DNA of 64,000 bases from Maricaulis sp034659015. Lineage in GTDB: Bacteria; Pseudomonadota; Alphaproteobacteria; Caulobacterales; Maricaulaceae. The notes under the pieces were generated by a model that was not told where the DNA came from, made no database searches, and was given only the letters and a program-made list of their open reading frames with translations. Where the stretch lies: NCBI GenBank assembly GCA_034659015.1, contig JAYEGL010000002.1, positions 124,001 to 188,000 on the forward strand. The letters run 5' to 3'. Of the stretch, positions 33,497 through 42,210 are shown one piece after another. How positions within the stretch are numbered: position 1 is the first letter of the stretch; every line of letters begins with the position of its first letter. The position numbers and the translations under genes are program-made.

Positions 33497-35074
33497 TCAG
33501 GCGGCTCGCGTGGGGTTGATTCGCGAGTCCTTCAGCGTTTCTAGCGGAACAGGCTTACCGAAATAGAAACCCTGTCCGTAACGAACACCCATCGACTGCA
33601 TCAGTTTCGCCGTTGCTTCGGTTTCGATCATTTCCGCGACCGTGTCGGTTTCCAGCGCCCGGCACAGATCGATCACGCCGCGCAGCAGGATCGTGTCACG
33701 CTCGGAGCGCCGGGCGTTGCGGATGTAGGACCCGTCGATCTTCACCACGTCCGCCGGGAAATCGCGCAGATAGTGGAAGCCGGCCGAACCGGCGCCGAAA
33801 TCGTCCAGGCAGACGGCATGGCCGCGCTCGCGGATCTTGGCGATGATATTGTTGGCCGCCTTGACGTTCTTCACCGAGGCCGTTTCGGTCAGCTCGAACG
33901 TCAGACGGCTGCGGTCGATCTTGAGGTCGGCGAGCAGGGCCAGGAATTTCTTCGCCCAGGCCATGTTGGTGAGGGATTTGCCTGACAGATTCACGGCCAG
34001 GGCGGGGCGGTCGTAATCCTCACGCAGGAACTGGGCTGCGATCTCGGTCATCGTGTAGTCGATATCGTAGATCAGGCCGGTGCTTTCGGCGAAACCGACG
34101 CTGTCCTCCACGGGGCGTCCGCCGGGCAGGCGCAGCAGCAGCTCGTAATGGTGGATCCGGCCGGTTTCCAGATCGACGACGGGCTGGGCATGGGGCTCCA
34201 CGACGCGGCCGGCGATCGTCGTGCGCAATTCGGTCATTCGCCGGCGGGTTTCCTGCATCATGCGCTCGGCGGTTTCCTGCAGGCTGATCACATCGAGGGC
34301 CCTGCCGCTGTTGGCCGCCTCGTTGACGGCATGCAGGAAGGCCTGCACGGCGACTTCCGGTTCCAGTTCCGGAGCGTCGCAGACGGTCTCGATGCGCACA
34401 TCGGCCTCGGCAAGGTCGAACCCCTTCAGGGTCGCGGCGATTTCCGCGCGCAGGGCCTCCAGATCGGCGGAACGGGCATGGATGAGCGCCGTGCGCTGAG
34501 CGTCGACCTGGCGGGCGATCCCGTCATCGCCGATCGACAGGGCGCAGGAGGCCGCCATGGAGCTGCGGAGCTGCTGCGCGCGGTCCGTTCCGATCAGGCG
34601 GTCGATATCGTCGCCGGCATCGATGCGCAGAACGGACATGGCCATGTCGGTACCCGCCTCGCGGGCCGTGGCGATGGCGCTGCGGGCGCTGCGTTCGAAG
34701 GCCTGGGGGTCGACATCGTCGGGCGCATGCACGGCATTGAAGGCGATCGACCAGCGGACCCGGTCGTCCTCGCCCAGCGTCCAGCCGCTGAGCTGGGCTT
34801 CGCGCCCGTCTATCGTGATGCGAACGGGGCCGAGCCGGTGGCCCGCTTTCAGCCTCCTGACGAGGGCCTTGAGTATGGGGCGGGAGGTGCGGTCGATCCG
34901 GCTTTCCAGCGGGTCGCCGACACCCTCCGAATCCGCGCCGTCCGGTCCCGGCCGCAGCGCCGCGACGGCACCGGCCAGATAGGTGATCCGGCACGCCCGG
35001 TCCGTTTCCACGAGAATGTCAGCGGACGCGAAAGCAAAGGAAAGAAAGCGGTTTCTCTGTTCTATCAGCGACAT
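33497..35074 (-). CDS. EAL-domain c-di-GMP phosphodiesterase
   Basis: A 525-aa cytosolic protein. The N-terminus (ILVETDRACRITYLAGAVAA) is PAS-like, a helical middle follows, and the EAL domain covers about 275-510. EAL is replaced by ELLLRL, but the other catalytic landmarks are kept: AVNLSGKSL, FELTETASV, LDDFGAGSAGFHYLR, VVKIDGSYI and GQGFYFGKP. Activity is likely but the ELL variant should be noted. It is the first gene of the operon with the receiver and PleC-like kinase, which links c-di-GMP to that phosphorelay. Confidence 0.87.
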   Translation of the reverse strand: MSLIEQRNRFLSFAFASADILVETDRACRITYLAGAVAALRPGPDGADSEGVGDPLESRIDRTSRPILKALVRRLKAGHRLGPVRITIDGREAQLSGWTLGEDDRVRWSIAFNAVHAPDDVDPQAFERSARSAIATAREAGTDMAMSVLRIDAGDDIDRLIGTDRAQQLRSSMAASCALSIGDDGIARQVDAQRTALIHARSADLEALRAEIAATLKGFDLAEADVRIETVCDAPELEPEVAVQAFLHAVNEAANSGRALDVISLQETAERMMQETRRRMTELRTTIAGRVVEPHAQPVVDLETGRIHHYELLLRLPGGRPVEDSVGFAESTGLIYDIDYTMTEIAAQFLREDYDRPALAVNLSGKSLTNMAWAKKFLALLADLKIDRSRLTFELTETASVKNVKAANNIIAKIRERGHAVCLDDFGAGSAGFHYLRDFPADVVKIDGSYIRNARRSERDTILLRGVIDLCRALETDTVAEMIETEATAKLMQSMGVRYGQGFYFGKPVPLETLKDSRINPTRAA

Positions 35075-35154
35075 GAAATAAGCCCGACCTTTCAGCGCAG
35101 ATCGTTCAGTTTCAGGTCGAAATGTTAGAAGGCCATTAAAGTTTTACCGGTCCT

Positions 35155-35706
35155 TCAGGCGGCTTGTCGCGAACCGCTGTTATCCTTACCCGCAGGTTTG
35201 ATGTTGACTTCCTTGAGGATTTGACTGGCCCGTCGGCTCAGCTCGGCTAATGCGGGCGGCATTTCACCGTCCTCGCCGGCCAGCTTGGCCAGGGTCTCGG
35301 CCACGCCCATCAGATGCGGCGCATGGGCGATGAGGCGGGCCTGGGACTCGATGCGCGACGGGTCGCGATCGTATTCGGCCGCCGGCACGCGCCAGCCACC
35401 CCAATCCATCGTTTCCGTGACGATGACCGGAAATGTGCCGGGATAGGGGTGATGCGCGCATTCCTCGATGGACTGCCACTTGTTCTTGGCGCGCAGGACG
35501 CGCCAGTTTCCGGCATCCAGTTCGTCGGTTTGCTCGGCGGCAAGTTCGTCGGCCGTGAAGTCGCGGCCCAGGCCGCAGTCGTAGAAGACCCGGACGGGCT
35601 CCTCGACATCCTTCACCCATTGCGGCTTGACCTGTTCGACCAGCGCCCAGGTGCCGACCGGACGGACGAAGACCCGCTGATGCTTGTGATAGATTGCCTT
35701 GGCCAT
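35155..35706 (-). CDS. Conserved hypothetical protein, 183 aa
   Basis: I do not recognise a domain. The N-terminal half is beta-rich and aromatic (AIYHKHQRVFVRPVGTWALV, FYDCGLGRDFTADEL, NWRVLRAKNKWQSIEECAHH). The second half is helical with AHAPHLMGVAETLAKLAGED. No signal peptide or TM helix is present. It lies 80 bp upstream of the EAL gene in the same direction and is divergent from dusA. It looks like a genuine gene because the frame is clean and the start has a purine-rich site (GGAGGCG). Confidence 0.75.
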   Translation of the reverse strand: MAKAIYHKHQRVFVRPVGTWALVEQVKPQWVKDVEEPVRVFYDCGLGRDFTADELAAEQTDELDAGNWRVLRAKNKWQSIEECAHHPYPGTFPVIVTETMDWGGWRVPAAEYDRDPSRIESQARLIAHAPHLMGVAETLAKLAGEDGEMPPALAELSRRASQILKEVNIKPAGKDNSGSRQAA

Positions 35707-35832
35707 GATGCGCCTCCCTCACGAAACAGGAAATCATGCGTGCATTGAGATGGCGTGAAACGAACAGATCGAATTTGAACGGATTGCGCCGCGGGACTTG
35801 GAGCCGGCGAAACTCCGCGCTATGTGGCGCGC

Positions 35833-36828
35833 ATGAACGCAGTAACCGCCCCCGACCGGCGCTTGTCCGTGGCGCCGATGATGGACTGGACCGACCGGCA
35901 TTGCCGGGCGTTCCATCGCGTCGTGACGAAGCGGGCGCTGCTGTACACCGAAATGGCCGTCGACAAGGCGGTGATCCATGGCGACCGGGACAAGCTGATC
36001 GGGTTCGATCCGGCCGAGCATCCCGTGGCTATCCAGCTGGGCGGGTCCGATCCGTCGGATCTGGCCGCGGCCAGCCGGATCGCCGAGGGCTTCGGCTATG
36101 CCGAGATCAATCTCAATGTCGGCTGCCCGTCCGACCGGGTCCAGTCGGGCCGGTTCGGGGCCTGCCTGATGCAGGAACCGGCGCTCGTCGCCGAGTGCGT
36201 GAGCGCGATGCGGGACGCCGTGTCGGTGCCGGTCACGGTGAAGTGCCGCATCGGTGTGGACGAGCAGGAGCCGGAGGTCGCGCTGTTCGCCTTCGTCGAC
36301 ACGGTCGCCGCGGCGGGCGTTTCCAGCTTTACCGTCCATGCCCGCAAGGCCTGGCTGAAAGGCCTGAGCCCGAAGGAAAACCGCACCGTGCCGCCGCTCG
36401 ACTATGATCTGGTGCGCCGGCTCAAGGCCGAACGTCCCGGGCTGGAAATCATCCTCAATGGGGGGCTGGAAACGCTGGACCAGGGGCTGGCGGAGAGCGA
36501 AACGCTCGACGGCATGATGCTGGGCCGCGCCGCCTACCACACGCCCTGGGTTCTCGCCGAGGCGGACAGCCGCCTGTTCGGCGCCAGCGATCCCGTCGCG
36601 ACCCGGCCCGAAGCGGTCGAGGCGTACCGGCCCTATCTGGCCCGGCAGCTGGAGACAGGCACGCGTCTGCACGACATGACGCGCCACATGCTCGGCCTGT
36701 TCGCCGGCCAGCCCGGTGCACGCCTGTGGCGGCGCATCCTGTCGGAAAAGGCGCCGAAGCGGGGTGCCGGGCTCGAGGTAATCGACGAGGCTCTGGCGGC
36801 GGTCGTGCCGCGCGACGAGGCGGCATAG
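35833..36828 (+). CDS. dusA: tRNA-dihydrouridine synthase DusA
   Basis: Flavin-dependent reduction of uridines 20/20a in the tRNA D-loop. The protein is 331 aa. The TIM-barrel starts LSVAPMMDWTDRHCRAFHRV, a hallmark of DusA. The catalytic Cys lies in NLNVGCPSDRVQSGRFGACL, and the basic patch includes SFTVHARKAWLKGLSPKENR. The GTG at 35824 is an alternative start; ATG 35833 is preferred. The next gene starts 2 bp after its stop. Confidence 0.94.
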   Translation: MNAVTAPDRRLSVAPMMDWTDRHCRAFHRVVTKRALLYTEMAVDKAVIHGDRDKLIGFDPAEHPVAIQLGGSDPSDLAAASRIAEGFGYAEINLNVGCPSDRVQSGRFGACLMQEPALVAECVSAMRDAVSVPVTVKCRIGVDEQEPEVALFAFVDTVAAAGVSSFTVHARKAWLKGLSPKENRTVPPLDYDLVRRLKAERPGLEIILNGGLETLDQGLAESETLDGMMLGRAAYHTPWVLAEADSRLFGASDPVATRPEAVEAYRPYLARQLETGTRLHDMTRHMLGLFAGQPGARLWRRILSEKAPKRGAGLEVIDEALAAVVPRDEAA

Positions 36829-36830
36829 TC

Positions 36831-37646
36831 ATGCAGGACATCTGGGTACTGGTGCTGGCCATGGCGGCCACGGGAGCGTTTGCGGGCCTGATCGCCGGCA
36901 TGTTCGGTATTGGCGGCGGCATTGTCATGGTGCCCGCGCTGTTCTTCGCCTTCAATTCGCTGGGCTATGACGATCCGCGCGTGATGCACGTGGCCGTCGG
37001 CACGTCGCTGGCCGTGATCGTGGCGACCTCGCTGCGCAGCGTATCGGCCCATGCCAAGCGCGGCGCTGTCGATTTCAAGGTCCTGCGCGAATGGGCCCCC
37101 TGGATCGTGATCGGCACGCTGCTCGGTTCCGTGATCGCGCATTACCTGTCCGGACGGACCCTGACCGGCTTGTTCGGCGGCATGGCGATGCTGCTCTCGC
37201 TGCAATTCTTCTTCGGACGGCCGGACTGGTCGCTGCGCGAGGACATGCCCGGGGGCGTGGCCCGCGTCGGTCTGGGCGGCACGATCGGCATTCTATCGGC
37301 GCTGATGGGGATCGGCGGGGGCGTGTTCGGCGTCACCCTGATGACACTGTGCGGCAAGCCCATCCACAAGGCCGTCGCCACGGCGGCGGGCTTCGGCGTC
37401 GCCATCGGGGCGCCGGGCGCGATCGGCTTCATTGCCAATGGCTGGGGCGAGGATGTCGTGCCCTGGTCGCTGGGCTATGTGAACCTGCCCGGCTTTGCGC
37501 TGCTGGCGAGCTGCGCCTTCTTCGTCGCGCCGCTGGGGGCCAAGCTGGCCCACGAACTGCCGGAGAAAACCCTCAAGCGCCTGTTCGCCGTGGGGCTGGT
37601 CATTGTCGGTTTCATGCTGGTCCGCGAGGCGGTGGCCGGCGGCTAG
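36831..37646 (+). CDS. TSUP-family sulfite/sulfonate exporter-like permease
   Basis: A 271-aa membrane protein of the TauE/SafE family with about eight hydrophobic helices. The Gly-rich repeats are recognisable: AGLIAGMFGIGGGIVMVPAL near the N-terminus and ILSALMGIGGGVFGVTLMTL in the middle. Family members export or import sulfur compounds; the substrate here is unknown. It follows dusA by 2 bp and ends at CTAG, shared with the convergent protease gene. Confidence 0.9.
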   Translation: MQDIWVLVLAMAATGAFAGLIAGMFGIGGGIVMVPALFFAFNSLGYDDPRVMHVAVGTSLAVIVATSLRSVSAHAKRGAVDFKVLREWAPWIVIGTLLGSVIAHYLSGRTLTGLFGGMAMLLSLQFFFGRPDWSLREDMPGGVARVGLGGTIGILSALMGIGGGVFGVTLMTLCGKPIHKAVATAAGFGVAIGAPGAIGFIANGWGEDVVPWSLGYVNLPGFALLASCAFFVAPLGAKLAHELPEKTLKRLFAVGLVIVGFMLVREAVAGG

Positions 37647-38353
37647 GGCTGCAGGATCAGCCGGTCCTCGCGGATCTCCAGCGAGCTGAAGCGCTCCAGA
37701 ACGGACATGCCCATCAGCGACTGGCGGCTGCCGCGCAGCACAAGCGCCGGAATGGTCTCGAACTCATGCCCGGCGATCTCGAGCCGGCGCACCATGACGC
37801 CGGCGGCCATGGTCTGACCGGCTGCGGTGGAGACCGGGTGAACGAAATCGAGCGCCTCGACGCGGATGCCGACACGGCGCGCGTCGTCCAGGCTGAGCGC
37901 CAGCACGCTGGCCCCCGTATCGACCAGGAAATTGACCGAGGCGCCATTGATCGCGGCATCCATGTAGTAATGCCCGTCGGCATGGCGATCGAGCACGATC
38001 TCGCCGTCCGCCGGCAGGCGGGTGACGGCGTCGGCCATGCGGTCCGGCGGGCCGGTATCGCCCCAGATACGGCGGTATTGCCAGTCGTCATAGTCGCGGT
38101 CGATGACCGGTATGGCCACGATGACGATGATTACGCTGAGCCAGGCGATCAGGTTGCGGTGGCGCGCTCCGGGCGGGGCGAAGCCCGCGCCGACCAGGGC
38201 GAAGAGGAGAAGCGCAACGACCAGGACGGCCAGGGTCAGGCGCAGGGGCGGTGCCACCGCATCCTGCACCGGCCAGGCGGCGAGCCGCAGGGCAAGAAGG
38301 CCTGCACCGGCGAGCAGGGCCGGGCGGGCCAGACGGGCCATCCATCGGGGCAT
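37643..38353 (-). CDS. Membrane-anchored retropepsin-like aspartic protease
   Basis: A 236-aa protein of the TIGR02281/retropepsin-like clan. Three hydrophobic segments occupy the first 90 residues. The catalytic motif NFLVDTGASVLALSLDDA lies in the periplasmic/soluble C-terminal part, followed by ETIPALVLRGSRQSLMGMSV. A single-domain protein of this type would need to dimerise. It follows a small DUF1289 gene with a 21-bp gap. Its stop codon overlaps the convergent TSUP stop within CTAG. Confidence 0.86.
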   Translation of the reverse strand: MPRWMARLARPALLAGAGLLALRLAAWPVQDAVAPPLRLTLAVLVVALLLFALVGAGFAPPGARHRNLIAWLSVIIVIVAIPVIDRDYDDWQYRRIWGDTGPPDRMADAVTRLPADGEIVLDRHADGHYYMDAAINGASVNFLVDTGASVLALSLDDARRVGIRVEALDFVHPVSTAAGQTMAAGVMVRRLEIAGHEFETIPALVLRGSRQSLMGMSVLERFSSLEIREDRLILQP

Positions 38354-38374
38354 GCCTGTCGCTCTCCTTCGCCG

Positions 38375-38587
38375 TCAGCGCCTGGGGGCGGCTTTCCTGT
38401 CGCGGCCCTCGCGATAGCCGGCCTCCCGGCCCGGAAGGGCTTCGAGGATCGCCTCGCGCTCGGCATCGGTATAGCGCGTCCAGCGGCCCAGCTCCTCCAT
38501 CGTGCGGAAACAGCCCACGCAGATCTCCGCCTCGGGGTCGACGAAGCAGACTTTCACACAGGGCGACTTGATCGGTGCACGGCTCAT
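38375..38587 (-). CDS. DUF1289 small cysteine protein
   Basis: A 70-aa protein. Four Cys in SPCVKVCFVDPEAEICVGCF followed by RTMEELGRWTRYTDAEREAI are the DUF1289 signature and suggest metal or Fe-S binding. The ATG at 38587 gives MSRAPIKSPCV; an upstream in-frame extension lacks conservation features. It lies divergent from the nucleoside transporter, 97 bp apart, and upstream of the retropepsin gene with which it may form an operon. Confidence 0.85.
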   Translation of the reverse strand: MSRAPIKSPCVKVCFVDPEAEICVGCFRTMEELGRWTRYTDAEREAILEALPGREAGYREGRDRKAAPRR

Positions 38588-38684
38588 GGCACCGCAGCAT
38601 TTCCTGCTGCCGGAGTTGAGGCAAGTGCTTGCGGCTGCGGGGGCTCGCGGAATATGGTCCGGCCTTTCACCGCTGGGGACTTTC

Positions 38685-39965
38685 ATGGACGATCTGGTGC
38701 TGCAGGCCCGCAGCTTCGCGGGACTTTTTGCCCTGGCGGGCGTGGCGTGGCTGCTCGGGCCCCGTCAGAAGGTCTCCATCGTCCTGCTGGTCGGCGCCAT
38801 CGGCCTGCAATTGCTGATCGCCTGGCTGCTCTACTCCCTCGCGCCCTTCCGCGCCTTCCTGCAATCGCTGACCGGCGTCGTCGCCGTGCTGCAGGAAGTC
38901 ACGAATGAAGGCGCGCAGTTCGTCTTCGGCTATCTGGCCGGCGGGCGGATGCCCTTCGAGGTCGACGCGGAGAATGCCGACGGGCTGTTCATCTTCGCCT
39001 TCCAGGCCCTGCCCATGGTGATCGTGCTGTCGGCCCTGTCGGCGCTGTTGTGGCGCTGGCGCCTGCTGGAATTCCTGGTGCGCGGCTTTGCCGCCGCCTT
39101 CCGCCGCCTGCTCAACCTGTCCGGTTCGGCCAGCCTGGGCGCTGCGGCCAACATCTTCCTGGGCATGACGGAAAGCCCGGTGCTGATCCGGCCGCGCCTG
39201 CCGGAGATGACGCGCTCGGACCTTTTCCTGATCATGACGGTGGGCTTTTCCACCGTGGCGGGCTCGGTGATGGCGCTCTATGTCAGCCAGCTCTCCGACG
39301 TGATCGACGGCGCGGCGGGCCACATCTTCACCGCCTCGCTGATCTCGGTGCCCGCCGCCGTGCTGCTGTCGCGCCTGATGATGCCGGCCGAGCCGGTCTC
39401 CGAAGAGGCGCTGCAGAAGGAAAAGATCCCCACGCCGATCTATCATTCCTCCATGGACGCGCTGACGACCGGGGTGTCCGACGGTATCCGGCTCTATTTC
39501 AACATCATCTTCATGCTGCTCGTCTTCACCGCGCTGGTCGCCCTGGTGAATGTCCTGCTGGGCCTCTTCCCGGACGTTTTCGGTGCGCCGCTGTCCGTCG
39601 ACCGCGTCCTGGGCTGGGCCTTCGCGCCGATCGTCTGGCTGGCCGGCATTCCCTGGTCCGAGGCGACCCAGGCGGGATCGCTGATGGGGCTGAAGACGGC
39701 GCTCAACGAGGTCTATGCCTATGACCGGCTCTCCCAGGTAGGCGGCGAGCTGACCGACCGCACGCGCCTGATCATGACCTACGCGCTGTGCGGTTTCGCC
39801 AACTTCTCCTCGGTGGGCATCCTGACCGGCGGTCTGGTCGCCATCGCGCCGTCGCGGCGCGAGGACATCCTGCAGCTGGCGCCGCGGGCGCTGGTCTCCG
39901 GCACGCTGGCCACGCTGATGACGGGGGCGGCCGTGGGCGCGCTGCCGGCCGGGCTGTTCGGCTAG
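38685..39965 (+). CDS. Concentrative nucleoside transporter (NupC/CNT family)
   Basis: A 426-aa permease for nucleoside uptake with H+ or Na+. Conserved CNT segments include FVFGYLAGG, ALSALLWRWRLLE, LGAAANIFLGMTESPVLIRP, the helix MTVGFSTVAGSVMALY and the C-terminal TYALCGFANFSSVGI. ATG 38685 is used; the longer frame reads through the DUF1289 promoter region. The gene ends on CTAG that also contains the stop of the convergent acyltransferase. Confidence 0.93.
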   Translation: MDDLVLQARSFAGLFALAGVAWLLGPRQKVSIVLLVGAIGLQLLIAWLLYSLAPFRAFLQSLTGVVAVLQEVTNEGAQFVFGYLAGGRMPFEVDAENADGLFIFAFQALPMVIVLSALSALLWRWRLLEFLVRGFAAAFRRLLNLSGSASLGAAANIFLGMTESPVLIRPRLPEMTRSDLFLIMTVGFSTVAGSVMALYVSQLSDVIDGAAGHIFTASLISVPAAVLLSRLMMPAEPVSEEALQKEKIPTPIYHSSMDALTTGVSDGIRLYFNIIFMLLVFTALVALVNVLLGLFPDVFGAPLSVDRVLGWAFAPIVWLAGIPWSEATQAGSLMGLKTALNEVYAYDRLSQVGGELTDRTRLIMTYALCGFANFSSVGILTGGLVAIAPSRREDILQLAPRALVSGTLATLMTGAAVGALPAGLFG

Positions 39966-40684
39966 TCGCCGCGCTTCGGCCAGAGTTTCGAGCGCAGCCA
40001 GCCCACGGTCGAATTGCCTTTCAGTGCCTCGTGATAGGCGGCGTCGAAAAAGCGCTCCAGACCCTCCGCGTCGGCGTAGAGATCGCTGCGCGTCTTCATC
40101 GGCGCGTCCGGATCGATCCGCCGGATCACTTTCGCCGGATTGCCGGCGACGACGGTCCAGGGCTCCACATCGTGGACCACGACAGAGCGGGCGCCGACGA
40201 CGGAATTCTCGCCGATCGTCACGCCCTTTCCCACGAAGGCGCCGTCGCCGATCCAGACATTGCGCTCCAGCTTCACCGGCTTCCACTCCGGATCGGGATC
40301 GACCCGGTCGTGGATGGAATGCCAGTCGCAATCGGAGATCGTCGCCTTGTTGGCGATCAGGCAGTCGTCTCCGATCTCGATCAGGCCCGCCGCGAGGATG
40401 CGCGTGCCGCCGGCCATGAAGACATGGTCGCCGATCTCGATCCGGCCCGACTGCGTCTGCGGCGACCAGACCGTCAGGCGCACGGGATCGGCGCGGTTGG
40501 TGACGATGTGCAGCCGTTCGCCGGCGCGGATATTCGGGCCGAACACCTCGACATTCCACGGCCGCACGACTTTCGGCTCCGGGCCCAGCGCCGCGAAGTG
40601 GGGGGCCAGGAAGTGGCGCGTCCAGGCGTTCTCGAACCGTTCCCAGAGGCGGTGCATCCAGTAGGGGCGGTGATCGCGATGCAT
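39962..40684 (-). CDS. Left-handed beta-helix (hexapeptide) acyltransferase
   Basis: A 240-aa protein with hexapeptide repeats: IEIGDHVFMAGGTRILAAGL, IEIGDDCLIANKATISDCDW, VWIGDGAFVGKGVTIGENSV and VVGARSVVVHDVEPWTVVAG. The pattern ending NPAKVIR is typical of O-acetyltransferases of the maltose/galactoside type. The substrate is unknown. The ATG at 40684 with a GAGG site is preferred over an extension to 40762. It ends against nupC with overlapping stop codons. Confidence 0.87.
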   Translation of the reverse strand: MHRDHRPYWMHRLWERFENAWTRHFLAPHFAALGPEPKVVRPWNVEVFGPNIRAGERLHIVTNRADPVRLTVWSPQTQSGRIEIGDHVFMAGGTRILAAGLIEIGDDCLIANKATISDCDWHSIHDRVDPDPEWKPVKLERNVWIGDGAFVGKGVTIGENSVVGARSVVVHDVEPWTVVAGNPAKVIRRIDPDAPMKTRSDLYADAEGLERFFDAAYHEALKGNSTVGWLRSKLWPKRGD

Positions 40685-40824
40685 CGGGGCCTCGGGCGAT
40701 GGCTTTTCGACTTGCCGCCGGCGGATGCGGCGGGAATGCTGGGCGTAATCAGACAACAACACGCGCCGCCTGTCTTGGCCCTCATGCAGGATGGCATGCA
40801 GGGCGGCCCGGCGGGAGGGACGAT

Positions 40825-41256
40825 ATGGACCACAAGGTGGAAATGACGGCCGAGGCGGTAAGTGCCTATCTGGACGAGGTGTTTCCGGCCTGGAGTTCGG
40901 GCGGGCTGAGCATCCGGTCCATCGAACCGGGCCGGGCGACGATCGGGCTGGATGCGGGCGAGGGGCATCTGCGCCCGGGCGGCACGGTCAACGGGCCGGC
41001 CCTGTTCACCCTGGCCGATTTCGCCGCCTATGCGGTGATCCTGGGACATGTCGGCAAGCAGGCCCTGGCGGTGACCACAAACCTGTCGATCAACTTCCTG
41101 CGCAAGGCGCCGCCGGGGCCCGTGGTCGGGCATTGCCGCCTGCTGAAACTGGGCAAGCGCCTGGCGGTCACCGACTGCGATATCACCGCGGCCGGCAGCG
41201 GGGACTTGATTGCCGAGGCCCATGCGACCTATTCCCTGCCGCCAACCAAGGCGTGA
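40825..41256 (+). CDS. PaaI-type hot-dog thioesterase
   Basis: A 143-aa hot-dog fold protein. The family core GHLRPGGTVNGPALFTLADF followed by NLSINFLRKAPPGPVVGHCR fits PaaI thioesterases, which hydrolyse acyl- or aryl-CoA. The ATG at 40825 has a GGAGGGA site 4-10 bases upstream. The following DUF3253 gene starts 9 bp downstream, then a glycosylase-like gene overlaps it, suggesting a three-gene operon. Confidence 0.87.
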   Translation: MDHKVEMTAEAVSAYLDEVFPAWSSGGLSIRSIEPGRATIGLDAGEGHLRPGGTVNGPALFTLADFAAYAVILGHVGKQALAVTTNLSINFLRKAPPGPVVGHCRLLKLGKRLAVTDCDITAAGSGDLIAEAHATYSLPPTKA

Positions 41257-41264
41257 GAGACCCG

Positions 41265-41522
41265 ATGAGCGAAGACACCGGCAACGACCCGATCGAGGCG
41301 GCCATCCTGAAACTGGTCGCCGAGGCGCCGCAGGGCCGCTCCGTCTCGCCGGCCGATGTGGCCAAGGCGGTCGATCCGGAGCGCTTCAACCGCCAGTTCG
41401 GTCATGTGCGCCAGGCGGCGATCCGGCTGGCCAAGCGGGGCGAGGTGACGATCCTGCGCAAGGGCAAGCCGGTGGAGGATCCGGAGAATTTCAAGGGAGT
41501 CTGGCGGATTGGCCGCGCCTGA
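41265..41522 (+). CDS. DUF3253 small winged-helix-like protein
   Basis: An 85-aa protein. The pattern IEAAILKLVAEAPQGRSVSP, VAKAVDPERFNRQFGHVRQA, IRLAKRGEVTILRKGKPVED and NFKGVWRI matches DUF3253. A winged-helix fold is likely from the helix-helix-strand arrangement, but DNA binding is not shown. A GTG at 41253 is an alternative start. Its end overlaps the next gene by 14 bp. Confidence 0.82.
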   Translation: MSEDTGNDPIEAAILKLVAEAPQGRSVSPADVAKAVDPERFNRQFGHVRQAAIRLAKRGEVTILRKGKPVEDPENFKGVWRIGRA

Positions 41523-42099
41523 TCTGGACAGTCTTCTCGCCGAGATCCGGGCCTGCCGCGTCTGTGCGCAGGCCATGCCGCACGAGCCGCGGCCGGTGAT
41601 CCGGGCGGCCCCGACGGCGCGCATCCTGATCGTCGGCCAGGCGCCGGGCACGCGGGTGCACGCCTCGGGCAAACCCTTCACCGATCCTTCCGGCGACCGG
41701 CTGCGCGAGTGGATGGGGGTGGACGAGGACACCTTCTACGACACGTCGCGCATCGCCATCGCGCCGATGGGCTTCTGCTTTCCCGGCCTGGACGCCAAGG
41801 GCGGCGACCGGCCGCCGCGCCGCGAGTGCGCGCCGCTCTGGCAGGCGCGGGTGCGCGAGGCCCTGCCGGCGGTGCGGCTGACCCTGCTGGTCGGCCAGTA
41901 TGCCCAGCGCTTCCATCTGGGTTCGCGCATGCAGCAAACGCTCACGGAAACAGTCCGCCGGGCCGAGGATTACGGGCCGGATTTTCTGCCGCTCCCCCAC
42001 CCGTCCTGGCGAAATAATGCCTGGCTCAGGAAAAATCCGTGGTTTGGGGCAAAAATTCTCCCCATGTTGCGGCGCCGCATGAAAGAAATATTACTCTGA
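41509..42099 (+). CDS. Uracil-DNA glycosylase superfamily protein with Fe-S Cys pattern
   Basis: A 196-aa protein starting at TTG 41509. Four Cys at 16, 19, 90 and 107 match the spacing of the Fe-S cluster in family 4-like uracil-DNA glycosylases. Active-site-like segments are ILIVGQAPGTRVHASGKPFT and LPLPHPSWRNNAWL. It probably removes uracil or a related base from DNA; the exact family and substrate are uncertain. It overlaps the DUF3253 gene by 14 bp. Confidence 0.85.
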   Translation: MAAPDLDSLLAEIRACRVCAQAMPHEPRPVIRAAPTARILIVGQAPGTRVHASGKPFTDPSGDRLREWMGVDEDTFYDTSRIAIAPMGFCFPGLDAKGGDRPPRRECAPLWQARVREALPAVRLTLLVGQYAQRFHLGSRMQQTLTETVRRAEDYGPDFLPLPHPSWRNNAWLRKNPWFGAKILPMLRRRMKEILL

Positions 42100-42210
42100 G
42101 CGGATTTCGGGGTGTTTTCGAGCGCTTGTGTGGAAGGGCTTGAAAGGGTATTCCCACGCCCGATCTCGCAGCTCCCCCGGGCTGCCACCGCTATAAAGGG
42201 TATGTCCGTA

